The position numbers and the translations under genes were made by a program. From Hedera helix (taxonomy: Eukaryota > Streptophyta > Magnoliopsida > Apiales > Araliaceae): a stretch of DNA of 64,000 nt. The notes beneath the pieces were generated by a model, which was given only the letters and a program-made list of their open reading frames with translations, was not told where the DNA came from and did not search any database. The stretch covers positions 26,003,556 through 26,067,555 of the forward strand of contig OX359270.1 in NCBI GenBank assembly GCA_947179155.2, written 5' to 3'. Position 1 is the stretch's first letter. Each line of letters starts with the position of its first letter. Below, piece by piece: positions 33,548 through 45,181 of the stretch.

Positions 33548-34691
33548 TGACACTTAATAAAACTAATTCTAAGCTTGAAGGTGGAAATAAGCCACCACTC
33601 CTTAATATAGAAAAATTTGCGAATTGGAAAGTTCTTATACAGGCCTACATAGATGTAATTGATGATGAGTTGTTCAGTATAGTTATAAATGGTCCTTATG
33701 TTCCTACCAAGATAGTTCCAACTCCTGATGATCCCAACAAAATGGCAGTTAAGCACAAAAAAGAATGAACTGAAAATGAGAAGAGGTTAGTGCAGTTGGA
33801 TAAGAGAACTAAGAAAATCCTATTCATGACTCTTGAAGATGAACTTTTTCAAAATGTGGTGAACTGCACTACAACTAATGAAGTTTGGGAAGCTCTGCTT
33901 GTGATGCATGAATGTGTTGAAGAAGTAAGGGAGAACAAACAGTCCCTGCTGACTAAAAAGTACGAAATGTTCAATCACATACCTAGAGAAAATATCACAA
34001 CAACTTATGAAAGGTTCAACATTCTCCTCAACAACTTAAGAGCTTATGGTAAGGTCTACGCCAATAAAGACCTTAACATAAAGTTTATGAGAGCATTACC
34101 AATCAAATGGGATGCAAAAATAATAGCAATCAGAGAATCCAAGAATCTATATGAAATGACTGTTCAGAAGCCCTATGAAAATTTGCTTACATATGAGCTA
34201 AAGCTTAATCAAAGAGCATAAACAATCTCTTAAGGAAAGAAAAAAGATAAAGGTGTAGCTCTTAAGGCCACTAAAGCTTCATCTAAAGCCACAGTTGAAG
34301 CGAACTTTGATGAGGAAAATGAAGAAAGTGATGATGAGGATGTTGCTCTCCTAACAAAAAGATTAAAGAAATTTATGAGAAAGAATAACAACAGAAGGCC
34401 TAAATGGAATTACACCAAGGAAAACTATAATAAAGATCAAGAAAAAGATCTCTATTATAACTGCAAAAAGCCAGGCCATTACATAGCTGAATGCAATAAA
34501 CTTCTAAAAGAAGAGGTAAAGAAAGATAAGAAGAAGCCCTACTCAAAGAAATAGTTCAAAAATTACAACAAGCTACACAAAAGGGCAATGGATTTTTTAT
34601 AGAGGGTTCATTGAGTGATTTTGAAAATGACACTAGTACATAAATAAGTAATGATAAAGAATCTCGAATAGCCAATCTATGCCTGATGGCT
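33548..34691 (+). pseudogene. Copia gag (UBN2-type) and zinc knuckle
   Basis: The frame starts MTLNKTNSKLEGGNKPP and carries FANWKVLIQAYIDVID, then a stop at 33766. The continuation 33790-34221 has LDKRTKKILFMTLEDELFQN and ENKQSLLTKKYEMFNHIP followed by TTYERFNILLNNLRAYGK. An acidic stretch (about 34300-34360) and a knuckle follow in the same frame (YYNCKKPGHYIAEC), with the first cysteine replaced by tyrosine. The frame reaches NLCLMA at the solo LTR border and continues with MAIEENSN at 36360 on the other side. Dead through stops. Confidence 0.88.
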
Positions 34692-36360
34692 TAGTGTGAT
34701 GTCGCAAGCACCCAAAAATAAAATCTTACTTTGAAAAAATAAATATGTAGTAGTGCAAGTAAGAGTCGATCTCACAGAGAATGATTAATTTAATTTTATG
34801 TTTTTGCAAACAAAAATTGAGGGATTTTGTAATTAAAGAAATAGTTTAACTAAAATTAACTAAAATAAATATGCAAGAAGTAAATAAGAAGAAAAAACCT
34901 TGGTTTAAGTCAACATCCACCATCAAGAATTTACAACTGATCACTGATGCAAAAAATAAATCAATTCATATTTTAAATATTCAACGTGGAATAATTACTT
35001 CCATTCGAATAATTTTCCTATCTCTCCTTAATTTTAGTTAAGCAGAAACAAGCGATCTAAATAACTCTTACTACTAAATAATCTCAGACAAGCGCTAAAG
35101 ATTTAACCGAGTAGCAGCATAAAGAAATAAAGAGATCGTTAAACTAAACAACACAATTCAAGCGTCTGCATTTAATTTAGATGAATATTCTTCCTAAGAT
35201 AAAATAATATTTTGATAAGCAAAATAATTATTAATCTTAGTTGCTTCGCAAATTAAAGTGACCAAACAATTACGGATTTGATATTTAATTTAGCAGTAGA
35301 TTTCAACGAATAATAAACTAGTATGCATCCTAGCAATTAAACGAATTAATCATAAAATTAAACACAGAAAAATATTCAATACTCAAAATATAAATTGAAC
35401 GATTAAAATAAATTAGATCTCACAGTGTATAAATCTTGATGGCTTCAATCACTTAAACCAAGAAAAATAAATTAACTACTCATAATAGTAGAGAGTATCA
35501 AAGAATAGAAGAAAGAATTTTTATTCTAATAGAAAAGTTGTATGTTACAATGTGTCTCAAGCCCTCTATTTATAGGCTCCATAATCCTCCTAACCCTAGT
35601 AGGAATTACACTTTCCAAACCCTAATAGGATTTAAAATACAAATAAAAATAAAAGAAAAAGAAAAAGAATTATTATCCTAACCCTAGTTGGAATTAAAAT
35701 CCAATTTGGAATCAAAAAGTAGCAAAAATTCGCGAATAATTCCGTTTCTGGCAATTAACGCGCAGCCAAACACGCCCTTCTCCCCTTGACCGGTCAACAC
35801 GTCAGCAGTCGCGCATTGCGCGCGGCACAGAAGCCTAAACGACGTCGTTTTTATTTCTGTTTGCTCTGCGCGCATTGCGCGGACTGTTCTTCCGCGTCTG
35901 CTGCCAAAACGTCGTCGTTCTAACTCCACATTCCATTCCATCCGCGCGCATTGTGCGGGAGCCAACTTCTCCGAAATTTACGGAAATGCCACCGAGCGGT
36001 TTATTTACCTAAATGCCATTTAACTTTTGCTGAATTTACAGATTTGCCCCAAAACTTTAATTTTCCTACAAAATAAAATATAAAATAATTAAAAATAAAT
36101 TAAAATAATATAAAAATACTAAAAATCCCAAAAACACATAATAATAAATAAAACACCTAAAACACTAAAAATAAATAAAAACACATAAATAAAAAGAAAT
36201 ATAAAAATATTATAAAATTACCTAAATTAACATAAATTAACTAAAATCCTATAAAACCTATTAAAACCAAAATAAGCTAAATAATTAAATATTTAAGCAT
36301 ACAATAAATATAAAAACTAAGTATTAGAAAATAAAAATAGCATATAATTTAACCCTATCA
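34692..36360 (-). mobile_element. Athila-family solo LTR with 5-bp target duplication
   Basis: A single 1669-bp LTR homologous to 11161-12836 sits in the copia gag. It is flanked by tggct at 34687-34691 and 36361-36365. No internal sequence remains, so it arose by recombination between the two LTRs of an inserted element. The outer base pair at the left is TA instead of TG. TATA-like ctatttatag (plus) is near 35568. Confidence 0.95.
35755..35990 (-). promoter_or_regulatory. CG-rich U3 patch of the solo LTR
   Basis: CGCGCATTGCGCG occurs at 35810-35822 and 35869-35881, and a variant near 35942. aaacgacgtcgtttt (35838) and aaacgtcgtcgttc (35908) also occur. Same layout as in element A. Confidence 0.55.
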
Positions 36361-37300
36361 TGGCTATAGAAGAAAACTCCAACAGACCTATCGATCGTAG
36401 AGAGAAAGACATAAATGAGGTATTTGATTTCAACTCTCCTAATGTTGATATTAGTGATCTAAGAACTGTTCTGTACGATATAACATCTAATCTACATAAA
36501 TACATGAAGTGGTTCAGGGTTCTATCAAAAGATTATTCTCTTTATCTAAACTTGAAGCTGAAAATAATCAATTAAGGCAGATAACTGACATAAATGCTCA
36601 GAGATAATCTGCTTTAGTCTATAAGATAAGGAAACTAGAAAAGGCAATCTCTATATGGAATAGATCTACCTCATCTATGGACAGTCTGATGACAAGTTAG
36701 AAAGTGATTTCTAATAGATATGGTTTAGGGTTTGAAGTCTCAACTTCACTTCCAAATGTGGAAAAATGTTTGGAAACTAACAATAACAAAGTCTCTTATC
36801 TCAATAGAGAAATTATATTTGTGAAATCCACAGATACAACTAAACCTACCAATATAAGTTGTTCATTCTCTGAAGATCAAGTTTTTGTACATAAAAATAA
36901 CAGATCACATAATGGTCTAGGATTTCTAACATCATAGAGTAAAATAGATTCTACGTTTGTACCTCGAAGGATCGTAAGGTTAGGCAAGACTAACTATACG
37001 AACCAACCAGGTCCAGATCGTAGCTTTGATTTTTCCTTATGAAACTTCAAAATTGTAGACTAGTATGGCAGTAAGGTTTGACTAAGGAAAAAGTATAACC
37101 CACATGTATTTCAAGTGAGAAGATATCCACACACACACACACACACATGTAATATCTTAAATGCTTTAATTGTCATGAATTTGGGCATATAGCTGCATTT
37201 TGTTCTGTATATCATCAATCCAAAGTCAAAAAAATGCGGGTTCCTAAGGAAACTAACAAAGCTGGACCCAAACAAGTATGGTTATCAAAATGAATAATGA
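36361..37300 (+). pseudogene. Copia gag-pol linker and second zinc knuckle
   Basis: The first part reads DINEVFDFNSPNVDISDLRT, a conserved SIRE-type segment. A frame at 36704-36937 follows, then a knuckle KCFNCHEFGHIAAFC near 37155-37200 and VPKETNKAGPKQVW. A (CA)n run at 37129-37146 interrupts the preceding sequence. Stops occur between segments. Confidence 0.75.
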
Positions 37301-37580
37301 TTATCTTTACAGGGTTCAAGGTCCACTAAATCCATATGGTATCTTGACAGTGGATGCTTAAGGCATATGACTGGTAACAAAACTCTCATATTTGATTTCA
37401 AAGCTAAAGATGAACCAATAGTAATATTTGGAGATAATAACTCTAGAAAAACTAAAGGTTATAGATTAGTTAAAAATGGTGTTGTTTCTTTCAACAAAAT
37501 AGCCTATGTTAAAGGACTAAAGTACAATCTGCTAAGTATAAACCAACTCCATGACAAGGGCCACTAAGTCATATTTCTCA
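37301..37580 (+). pseudogene. Copia aspartic protease
   Basis: The active-site segment WYLDSGCLRHMTGN is at 37334-37375, followed by FKAKDEPIVIFGDNNSRKTK and AYVKGLKYNLLSINQLHDKG. The DSG triad is preserved. The frame ends at 37567. Confidence 0.85.
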
Positions 37581-38590
37581 GCAATCAATGTCAAGTTTGA
37601 GACTTGGAAATAAACTCAGTGAAGTTAACTGGATCAAGAGAAGAAAATATTTATGTAGTCAACCTTTCAAAACTCAACTCCTCAATAGCAACTTATTTCT
37701 TAGCCAAAGCTTCAAAAGATGTCAGCTGACTGTGGCACATAAGGTTATCTTATCTAAACTTCAAGAGTATGTAAAAATTGACTTCAAAGAGTTAGTCAAA
37801 GGATTGCCCAAACTAGATTTTGCCAAAGATCATGTAAAGCCTGTCAACTTAGGAAACAAACCACAAGTTCATTCAAAATTAAAAAGGCAAACTCAAATGA
37901 AAAGTCTTTACAGTTGCTGCATATGACTTTGTTTGAACCAGTTCCAATAACAAGTCTTGGAGAAAAGAATTATACACTAGTAGTAATAGATGGCTACACC
38001 AGATTCACTTGAGTTTTCTTTTTAAGCTCAAAAGATGAAACCAGCTCACAGCTTATCAATCTCTTTAAGCTTATCATGAATGAGAAGGGTGAGAAAATCA
38101 AGTTAATACGAAGTAATCATAGTCGAGAATTTGATTACTCTGAGATGAACAACTTTTGTGAAGCTAATGGAATCAAGTATAACTTTTTAGCCCCAAGAAC
38201 TCCACTGCATAATGGAGTTGCAGAAAGAAGAAACAAAACATTGATTAAAGCAGAGAGAAGTCTTCTTATAGCAGCACATCTTCCTGAGTACTTCTGAGCT
38301 GAAGTAGTAAACACTGCTTGCCACACACAAAATAGATCATTGATCCATCCTTTACACAAAAAGACACCATACTAGCTATGAAAAGGAAGAAAGCCAAACA
38401 TAAGTCACTTTCATGCATTTGGTTGTACTTACTATATTTTAAATAATGGAAAGAAATATCTGACAAAGTTTTAGCCTAAAGTTGATGACAGAATATTTCT
38501 TGGATACTCCATGGAAAGCAAGGCTTATAGAGTATTCAACGAAAATTCAATGACTGTTGAAATCTCTATTCATGTCACTTTTTGATTAAA
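37581..38590 (+). pseudogene. Copia gag-pre-integrase and integrase
   Basis: Segments include LVKGLPKLDFAKDH, then VIDGYTRFT (37985-), LIMNEKGEKIKLIRSNHSRE, NFLAPRTPLHNGVAERRNKT, LIKAERSLLIAAHLPEYF and NISHFHAFGCTYY, PKVDDRIFLGYS. The usual SDxG(G/R)EF reads SNHSREF, so a catalytic aspartate is lost. There are several stops and frame changes. Confidence 0.85.
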
Positions 38591-39085
38591 CTGATCAAAG
38601 TGAACCAAGTAAAGCTGCTTAACTTGAAGAGTCATACTCTCAAATCATTCAGTAGGAAAGACACGCGATCGTAGATGATGAAATTATTGAATCGGACCCC
38701 ACGATCGTGATGCCAGATAAGGAGATCATAGAAACTGCAACACTTTAAATAGAAACCTTATAAGTTGATGAAGCTCCTGATCCAGGATCTAATCTTGAAG
38801 AACTTAGACAAGAAGGCACAAACACGAACATCTTTACAGGAAGAAGATGGCCCAAGAATCACACTCAAGATCTAACCATTGGTGATCCTAATGCTAAAAT
38901 TAGAACTAAATTAGCCATTTAAAATGAATGTCTCTATCTCAGCTTTCTAGCTCAAATGGAACCCAAGAATATTGAAGAAGCACTTGAAGATTCAAGATGA
39001 ATTGAAGCTATGTAAGAAGAACTAAATCATTTTGAAAGACATAGAGTATGGAGACTAGTTCCAAGACCTGACAATCATAATGTTC
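38591..39085 (+). pseudogene. Copia linker and start of reverse transcriptase
   Basis: The frame has stops but includes TGRRWPKNHTQDLTIGDPN, MEPKNIEEALED, then EELNHFERHRVWRLVPRPDN, the conserved RT start. Similarity ends abruptly near 39085; the RT catalytic box is absent. Confidence 0.8.
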
Positions 39086-40040
39086 TGAACTTTCGAGATA
39101 GTTGTAGTCCGACTTTATATGAATAAATGAAGATTGAATTGGATCTTACATGTGTTATGGAATCTTCATTAATGTTTATTTTTGTGTTTCGATTCGAGTA
39201 TCCAATTTTAGCACTTAAAAGGAGAATAAAAGTTTTTTTTTTGAAAATTGAAAATAAGTTAAACCCTAAACCCTAACCCTAAGGGCTAAACCCTAGGAAT
39301 TAACCTAGGTGCTCGAGGTAAACGTGTATGTTGTATTGATGTTCCATTTCAAGATTTATCATTCCCAAGTTTTGAAAAAACGTAATGATCAATAAAAAAA
39401 TTTCTCGAAAAAGCGTGCCGAAAATAGAACAGAATAGGGATAAGACGAAAAAGATTTGTTTTCGTCTTTCTGATCGTCTAACTATTTTTCGAGAAATGTT
39501 GTCAAAAATACTATTCACTAAAAAATGTGTCAAGTCTGTTGAACTTTTCACTTCATAGAATAGTGTTTATATAGAACAAAACTTAGCAATGTCAGACTTT
39601 TAATCAGTAAAGGTCAATTAAATCAGAAGACTTAAAAATAAACTAACTTGGTTATATAAATGAACAAGAAGACAAACTAATGTAGTTAAACCGTATTATA
39701 CTAAAATTATACATAAATTATATGAAAATTATACGAAAATTATATAAAAAAATAATACGAAGAAAATACGAATGATGTAAGCATGATACAATGATGGTGC
39801 AAGCCCTAAAAGAATATTCTAAGAATATCCTTTACTTAGCTATAAAGTATTGTAACAAAGACTAAAATACCCTATAGGTTGATTTTCCTATAAATAACAA
39901 GCTTAGTTCATCTTTCTCCCATTCATTTTCCAAGCAAAAGTAAGAGCAAAAAGACTCTCTATAAATATTCTACATAGTTATAATTCAAGTGTTCACAAAT
40001 TACAAAGAAATAATTAAAACTTGCAATAATAAAAGGTACG
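39086..40040. other. Unassigned sequence between copia and element E
   Basis: It contains a telomere-like tract (39260-39296), an 83-aa minus frame (39300-39551) that I do not recognise, and a run of aaaattatac-like repeats (39690-39760). A TATA-like ctataaataacaag at about 39890 followed by a ctttctcccattc leader resembles an LTR promoter. I cannot name the element. Confidence 0.45.
39260..39296 (+). repeat. Interstitial telomere-like tract
   Basis: Units aaaccct, aaaccct, aaccct, a gap and again aaaccct match the plant telomere repeat CCCTAAA. About four imperfect units are present. Confidence 0.8.
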
Positions 40041-42200
40041 ATCCAGTCTACAGCCTTTAGTCATAATCAAATATTCAAATATTCAAATATAATACCAATG
40101 GTCATGATCATACCAGTCTACGCCTTTGTTAATAATCATACCAACAACAGTTCTTCTTTGCCCCAAGCCAAAGAGAACATTCACCACATGCCCTAAAAGA
40201 CACACAACAATTATATTGTCTTTATCCTATCATCTGTGTCCCAGGCTACAGATATTCACAATAACTTGATCCTTGATGATTAGAATAACAACAAATATAT
40301 AAGTGATAAATAGAATAACATGATACTTTGTCCCGAGTCAAATAATATCCAAATTGTCAACATGATGTGGACTCAAATTCAAGAATGATATCAAGATCTA
40401 CAGTTTAGAATAACGGTCAAAGTTTAATAGAAAGATTAAGAAAAATAGGAATGTTCAATTGAAATAATATTAAATGAAGTGCAAACTATAAAGGAACATA
40501 TAATCATTTTAGAAAATTTTACCAAATAGTATTTACCATAGTACGTTTAAAAGTATGAAAAGAATGATATCAATTACCTTAACACGTGACTGAATATTGA
40601 TTTAAATGAAGTTGATCAACCTATATATTTATAATTTAATTAGTAACTACTATATATAATTTCATGGTATATACAAATTTGTATGAAATCATCAAAAGTG
40701 ATTTGATAGAATAAAGTATGATAACTTCAATATAGTTTTTAAAAGAAAATAATATTTTAAAATAAATCTTCTAAAAGAAGAGTCTTCTAAATGAAGATTT
40801 ATAAACACCGTGTGATGTGTGTTGTTGCTTATATAACTTTTATAAAAAGACTTACTTGAACAGTACTCGTACACTTACAGATCTTCACAAATACTCAAAA
40901 TGGCTTTAGCACACTCAAAGAGAACTTACACAAAGTAATATTTAGATAGTGAAAGAAAGAATAAGCAATGAAGTTTATGAAAAATCCTTAAGTTATGACC
41001 TCTATTTATAGCCAAAAATCTTATCATAATCCAAGATTTTCTAGGTTAATCCAGACCGTACATTTCAAGATAATATTTAATCCATACCACTCATTTCATT
41101 TTTTAAAATTTCTTTAATCTAAATCATTCATTTAAAGATCATCTTTAATCTACATCGTTCATTTCAAATTCTATAATTATTACATTATCTTTAATCTATA
41201 CCATTCATTTCAGATTTTTTTTAATCTATATCATTCATTTAATAAAATAATTAACTTTATATATAAAATAACTAACTTTATATATAAACAACTAACTTTA
41301 TATATAAAACAAATAACTTTATATAAATATCATAATAAAATAATTTACTTTACATAATTTATATAAAGTAAAAAGCTTTATATAATTTATTATAATAAAA
41401 ATAAATAACTTTATCAATTCAATTATTCAACAATAATTCACAATTATTCATTATTATGACTAATTGTTATAAATGCAATGTAATTGATTTTTCGAGTTAG
41501 ATACTCACAATATTAGCAAAAAAGTCAACTAATAATAGAATACAACAGTTTAATCAACATCATAATAAAGATAACACTAATGCAGAAAATAAGTAAAAGA
41601 AAGAGCACGTTACTGTGTAATGACAATTATTGCAGTAATGTGAATTACTGTGCATATGCTACTGTGACAATTACTGTGAATTACTGTGCATATGCTACTG
41701 TGACAATTACAGTAATCCAATAATATGAATTATTATGCATGTGACAATTATTGGTTCAATAAAGTCAATATTATATAATAGCCACTTTATCAGTTCAATA
41801 ATATAAAACACTGTACAATACCGTGTGCTACTGTACAATACCGTGTGTTACTGTGTAATACCGTATATTACTATTTCTTTACCACCGGGTATTATAATAG
41901 TTAAAAGTGATAGTACCATTGACTATTTTTATTTTAAAAAGTTGCTTATGTTATTTTCTATATCCGACAATATTTCGTTGTGGGGGTCCACCAATATTTG
42001 GTTATTTCGGCGTCGTCGTACGAATCGAATATTTTCCGATAGAACGAATATTTTTCGACAAAACGAATATTCTCCGACAAGATAAAATTTGCTCAAAATA
42101 TTTTTAAATTTTTACTTTTGTCAATTTATTCACTTACTGTTTCAAAAGAAAATATATAAAGAAAATTAAATTTGTATTTCATAAAAGTCGGGGTCTTACA
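40041..42200 (-). repeat. 3' LTR of element E, truncated
   Basis: It ends ggggtcttaca on the plus strand, the inverse of the D LTR start tgtaagacccc. It is homologous to 45745-47263 but keeps about 600 bp that the other LTR has lost (after 40190). It carries aactttatatataaa units at 41247-41335. The left boundary is approximate. Confidence 0.8.
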
Positions 42201-43530
42201 ACCTTCCCTACCTATGAAATTTCGTCCCTAAAATTGACGTACCTGGTATTTCGAAGAGGTAAGGATACTTAGATTTCATTTCATATTCTAGTTCATAGGT
42301 CATTTCCTCAGTATATTGGTTCCTCTATAAAACCTTGACTTGAGGTATAACCTTTGAGTATAGGATCTGCTCTTTCTTATCTAAGATCTTGACAGGTACC
42401 TCATCATACGTTAAATCATCTGCTATAACGTCTGACCCTAACTCAATAATGTGATTTGAATCCTTCACATATTTACGTAGCATGGATATATGAAAAGCGC
42501 TATGAATACGAGACATGCTTGGTGGTAAGGCTAATCTGTAAGCCACGGATCCTACTCGGTCTAGAATTTCAAATAGGCCAATAAATCGAGGGTTGAACTT
42601 TCCTCTCCTTTTGAATCTCGTAACTCCCTTCCATGGAAAAACACGTAAGAATACATGGTCTCCGACATTGAAACTTTCATCCTTTCCATGAAGATTAGCA
42701 TAACTATTTTATCATTCTTGTGCGGTTTGTATTTGTTGTCGAATTGTTTGGATCTTTTCTATTGTTAAGCATACCAACTCAAGTCCCAATAATTTTTCTT
42801 CTCCTACCTCATTCCAACATACTGGAGAGCGACACTTTCGTCTATACAAGGCCTCAAATGGAGTCATGCCTATACTTGCTTAGTAACTATTGTTGTAAGA
42901 GAATTCAACCAATGACAAGTACTTGTCCCAACTTCCCTTGAAGTCTAGTACGCAGAGTCTCAAAAGATCTTCAAGAGTCTGGATCGTCCTTTCAGATTGT
43001 CCGTCCGTTTGAGGATGGTATGCAGAACTAAATCGTAGCTCGGTGCCAATAGCTTTCTGTCGACTGATCCAAAAGCGTGAAGTGAATTTAGGATCTCGAT
43101 CAAAAACTATAAAAACTAGCATGCCATGCAATCTTATAATATCATTTACCTATATACCAACAAAATGCTCAAGTGAAAAGTTTTCTCTTATAGGCAAGAA
43201 ATGAGCAGACTTGGTCAATTATCTACGATGACCCAAATCGCATCAAAGTCTTGAGAAACTTTGGAAAGACCCCATCACGAAGTCCATAGTGATGTGTTCC
43301 CACTTCCATTCTAGAACTTCGAGTGATTGCAATGGACCCTTAGGCACTTAATGCTCTACATTGACACGTTAACAAGTTAAACACCTTGAGATAAACTCTG
43401 GAATCTCCCTCTTCATATTGTTCCACAAAAATATATGTCGAAGGTCAGGATACATTTTGGAACCTGCTAGGTGGATTGTAAACGGTGTGTCGAAGTATTC
43501 ATTTCTCATCGATTTTTTCTTCCGAAATAG
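42201..43530 (-). pseudogene. Element E integrase and C-terminal region
   Basis: The region reads zinc region (IFLWNNMKREIPEFISRCLTC), core (WEHITMDFVMG, FDRDPKFTSRFW, RFSSAYHPQTDGQSERTIQ, SYNNSYXASIGMTPFEALYR), then KRRGKFNPRFIGLFEILDRVG, AYRLALPPSMSRIHSAFHIS and MLRKYVKD. The final segment VPVKILDKKEQILYSKVIPQ followed by WxxxxxEEMTYELE is the chromodomain-like tail of Tekay/Del elements. Stops are at about 42325, 42880 and elsewhere. The last coding bases lie next to the 3' LTR. Confidence 0.88.
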
Positions 43531-43537
43531 CACCTTC

Positions 43538-44200
43538 TTATACTTTTTTCATCATGTTCATCAGTTCTAGATCAGAAGCTTGATCAGCTTTAATTTTATC
43601 AATTAAAGTCGGTTCTACTTGTATGTGTGCAATCTTCTTGTGGGTCCCTGGTGTCTTTAACTCTATCTCCATCTCGTGTAAGTCGTACAAAATGCATTTT
43701 TGTGTAGTCAGCATTGTACTTGTGCTTGCATAAGATCTTCTGCTTAATGCGTCAGCTACAACGTTTGCTTTTCTTGGGTGATGCTGGATAGTGTGGTTGT
43801 AATCATTTAAAAGTTGAAGCCAACGTCGTTGCCGCATGTTGACTTCCTTCTGGGTGAAGAAATACTTGAGGCTTTTGTGATCTGTAAAGATTTTCACTTT
43901 CTCCTCGTACAAGTAATTCCTCCAGATCTTCAATGCGAAAAAGACCGCTACCAACTCTAAATCACGAGTAGGATAATTTTTCTCATAATCTTTAAGCTTA
44001 CGAGAGGCATAGGCTATAACTTTTCCATGTTGCATAAGTACATAGCCTAGACCTTTGCTTGAAGCATCGTTGTAGGTAACAAATTCTCTCGATCCTGAGG
44101 GTATAGTCAGAACAGGAGCTGAAATAAGTCTCTTCTTAAGTTCTTGAAATTTTTTCTCACATTCCTCGTTCCATACAAATTTTGTGTTTTTTCGAGTCAA
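43538..44200 (-). CDS. Element E RNase H region
   Basis: The frame of 220 codons includes FVWNEECEKKFQELKKRL, SAPVLTIPSGSREFVTYNDA, then ASRKLKDYEKNYPTRDLELV, VFFALKIWRNYLY, KIFTDHKSLKYFFTQKEVNM, RQRRWLQLLNDYN and KANVVADALSRR. It degrades the RNA strand during reverse transcription. It is open, but the neighbouring segments are shifted. Confidence 0.88.
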   Translation of the reverse strand: MTRKNTKFVWNEECEKKFQELKKRLISAPVLTIPSGSREFVTYNDASSKGLGYVLMQHGKVIAYASRKLKDYEKNYPTRDLELVAVFFALKIWRNYLYEEKVKIFTDHKSLKYFFTQKEVNMRQRRWLQLLNDYNHTIQHHPRKANVVADALSRRSYASTSTMLTTQKCILYDLHEMEIELKTPGTHKKIAHIQVEPTLIDKIKADQASDLELMNMMKKV

Positions 44201-44452
44201 CTGAGTTAATGGAGTGACGATTCGAGAAAATCCTTCTACGAATCTTCAATAATAACTAGCTAAGTCTAGAAAACTTTGGACTTCAGTTATTGACCGAGGT
44301 TACTCCCAATTTAATATTGCTTCAATCTTTGCATGATCAACTGATATTCCATGACTAGAAATCACATGCCTAAGGAACGTGACTTTCTCAAGCCAAAACT
44401 CACACTTTTTCAGCTTGGCATATAACTTGTTCTCACGTAACTTTTAGAGTAT

Positions 44453-45073
44453 TCATCTCAGGTGTTGTTCATGATCCTCACGACTCTTAGAGTATATGAG
44501 AATGTCATCAATAAAGACACCCACAAAATGATCCAAATATTCTTTGAATATCCGGTTCATCATATCCATGAAAGCTACAGGAGCATTGGTTAGTCCAAAA
44601 GGCATGACTAAAAACACATAATGCCCGTAGCGAGTTCTAAAAACAACCTTTGGAATGTCATCATCTTTAACTTTTAATTGATGATATCCAGAGCGAAGAT
44701 TAATCTTTGAAAAATATTGAGCACCCTGCAATTGATCAAACATGTCATCAATTCGAGGTAATCGGTACTTATTTTTTATGTTGACATGATTCAACTCTTG
44801 GTAGTCAATCCACAATCTCATACTCCTGTCCTTCTTCTTGACAAAAAGAACAGGGACAAACCAAGGCGATGCACTTGACCGAATGAAACCAGTATCTAAC
44901 AATTCCTGTAGTTGGACCTTTAACTCTTGAAGTTCAATAGGAGTCATTCGGTATGTGGCTTTGGAAATAGGCTTAGTACCGGGTTCAAGATCAATACAGA
45001 ATTCAATTTCACGGTTTGGGGGTAAGCCAGGAAGTTCATCGAGAAAAACATTCGAAAACTCATTAGATAACAA
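44453..45073 (-). CDS. Element E reverse transcriptase
   Basis: The open stretch begins with a TTG, not an ATG, at the leader junction and reads EFSNVFLDELPGLPPNREIE. RT motifs: WFVPVLFVKKKDRSMRLWID, YRLPRIDDMFDQLQGAQYFS, INLRSGYHQL, FRTRYGHYVFLVMPFGLTNA, and the catalytic VFIDDILIYSK. The box is FIDD as usual for the lineage. The palm end is shifted near 44450. Confidence 0.9.
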   Translation of the reverse strand: MLSNEFSNVFLDELPGLPPNREIEFCIDLEPGTKPISKATYRMTPIELQELKVQLQELLDTGFIRSSASPWFVPVLFVKKKDRSMRLWIDYQELNHVNIKNKYRLPRIDDMFDQLQGAQYFSKINLRSGYHQLKVKDDDIPKVVFRTRYGHYVFLVMPFGLTNAPVAFMDMMNRIFKEYLDHFVGVFIDDILIYSKSREDHEQHLR

Positions 45074-45181
45074 AATTTAACTTATGTAGGACACACTAGT
45101 GACGTAATCTATTCGTCTCTCTTCGCCTACTTCTACCCTATATCTCCATTAAAGATCATATCCCTAAGTTCGAATACCACA
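45074..45181 (-). other. Leader of element E with decayed primer site
   Basis: The minus strand begins tgtggtattcgaacttaggg, aligned with ttggcatcagagcttaggg of element D. About 105 bp match D's leader up to ttttgttatctaa, then RT sequence follows with no gag or protease. Confidence 0.75.

Larger units (their letters stand above)
31963..39085 (+). mobile_element. SIRE/Maximus-like Ty1/copia element, 3' truncated
   Basis: Order on plus: 5' LTR 31963-33502, Met primer site, gag, zinc knuckle, protease, integrase, start of RT. It stops near 39085, so most of RT, RNase H and the 3' LTR are missing. It interrupts Tat integrase at 31962, and it is itself interrupted by an Athila solo LTR (34692-36360). 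Stops are frequent. Confidence 0.9.

Noticed and set aside
37128..37147. (CA)n run as a regulatory or Z-DNA element
   Set aside because: About ten dinucleotides inside a dead copia element; nothing indicates a role.
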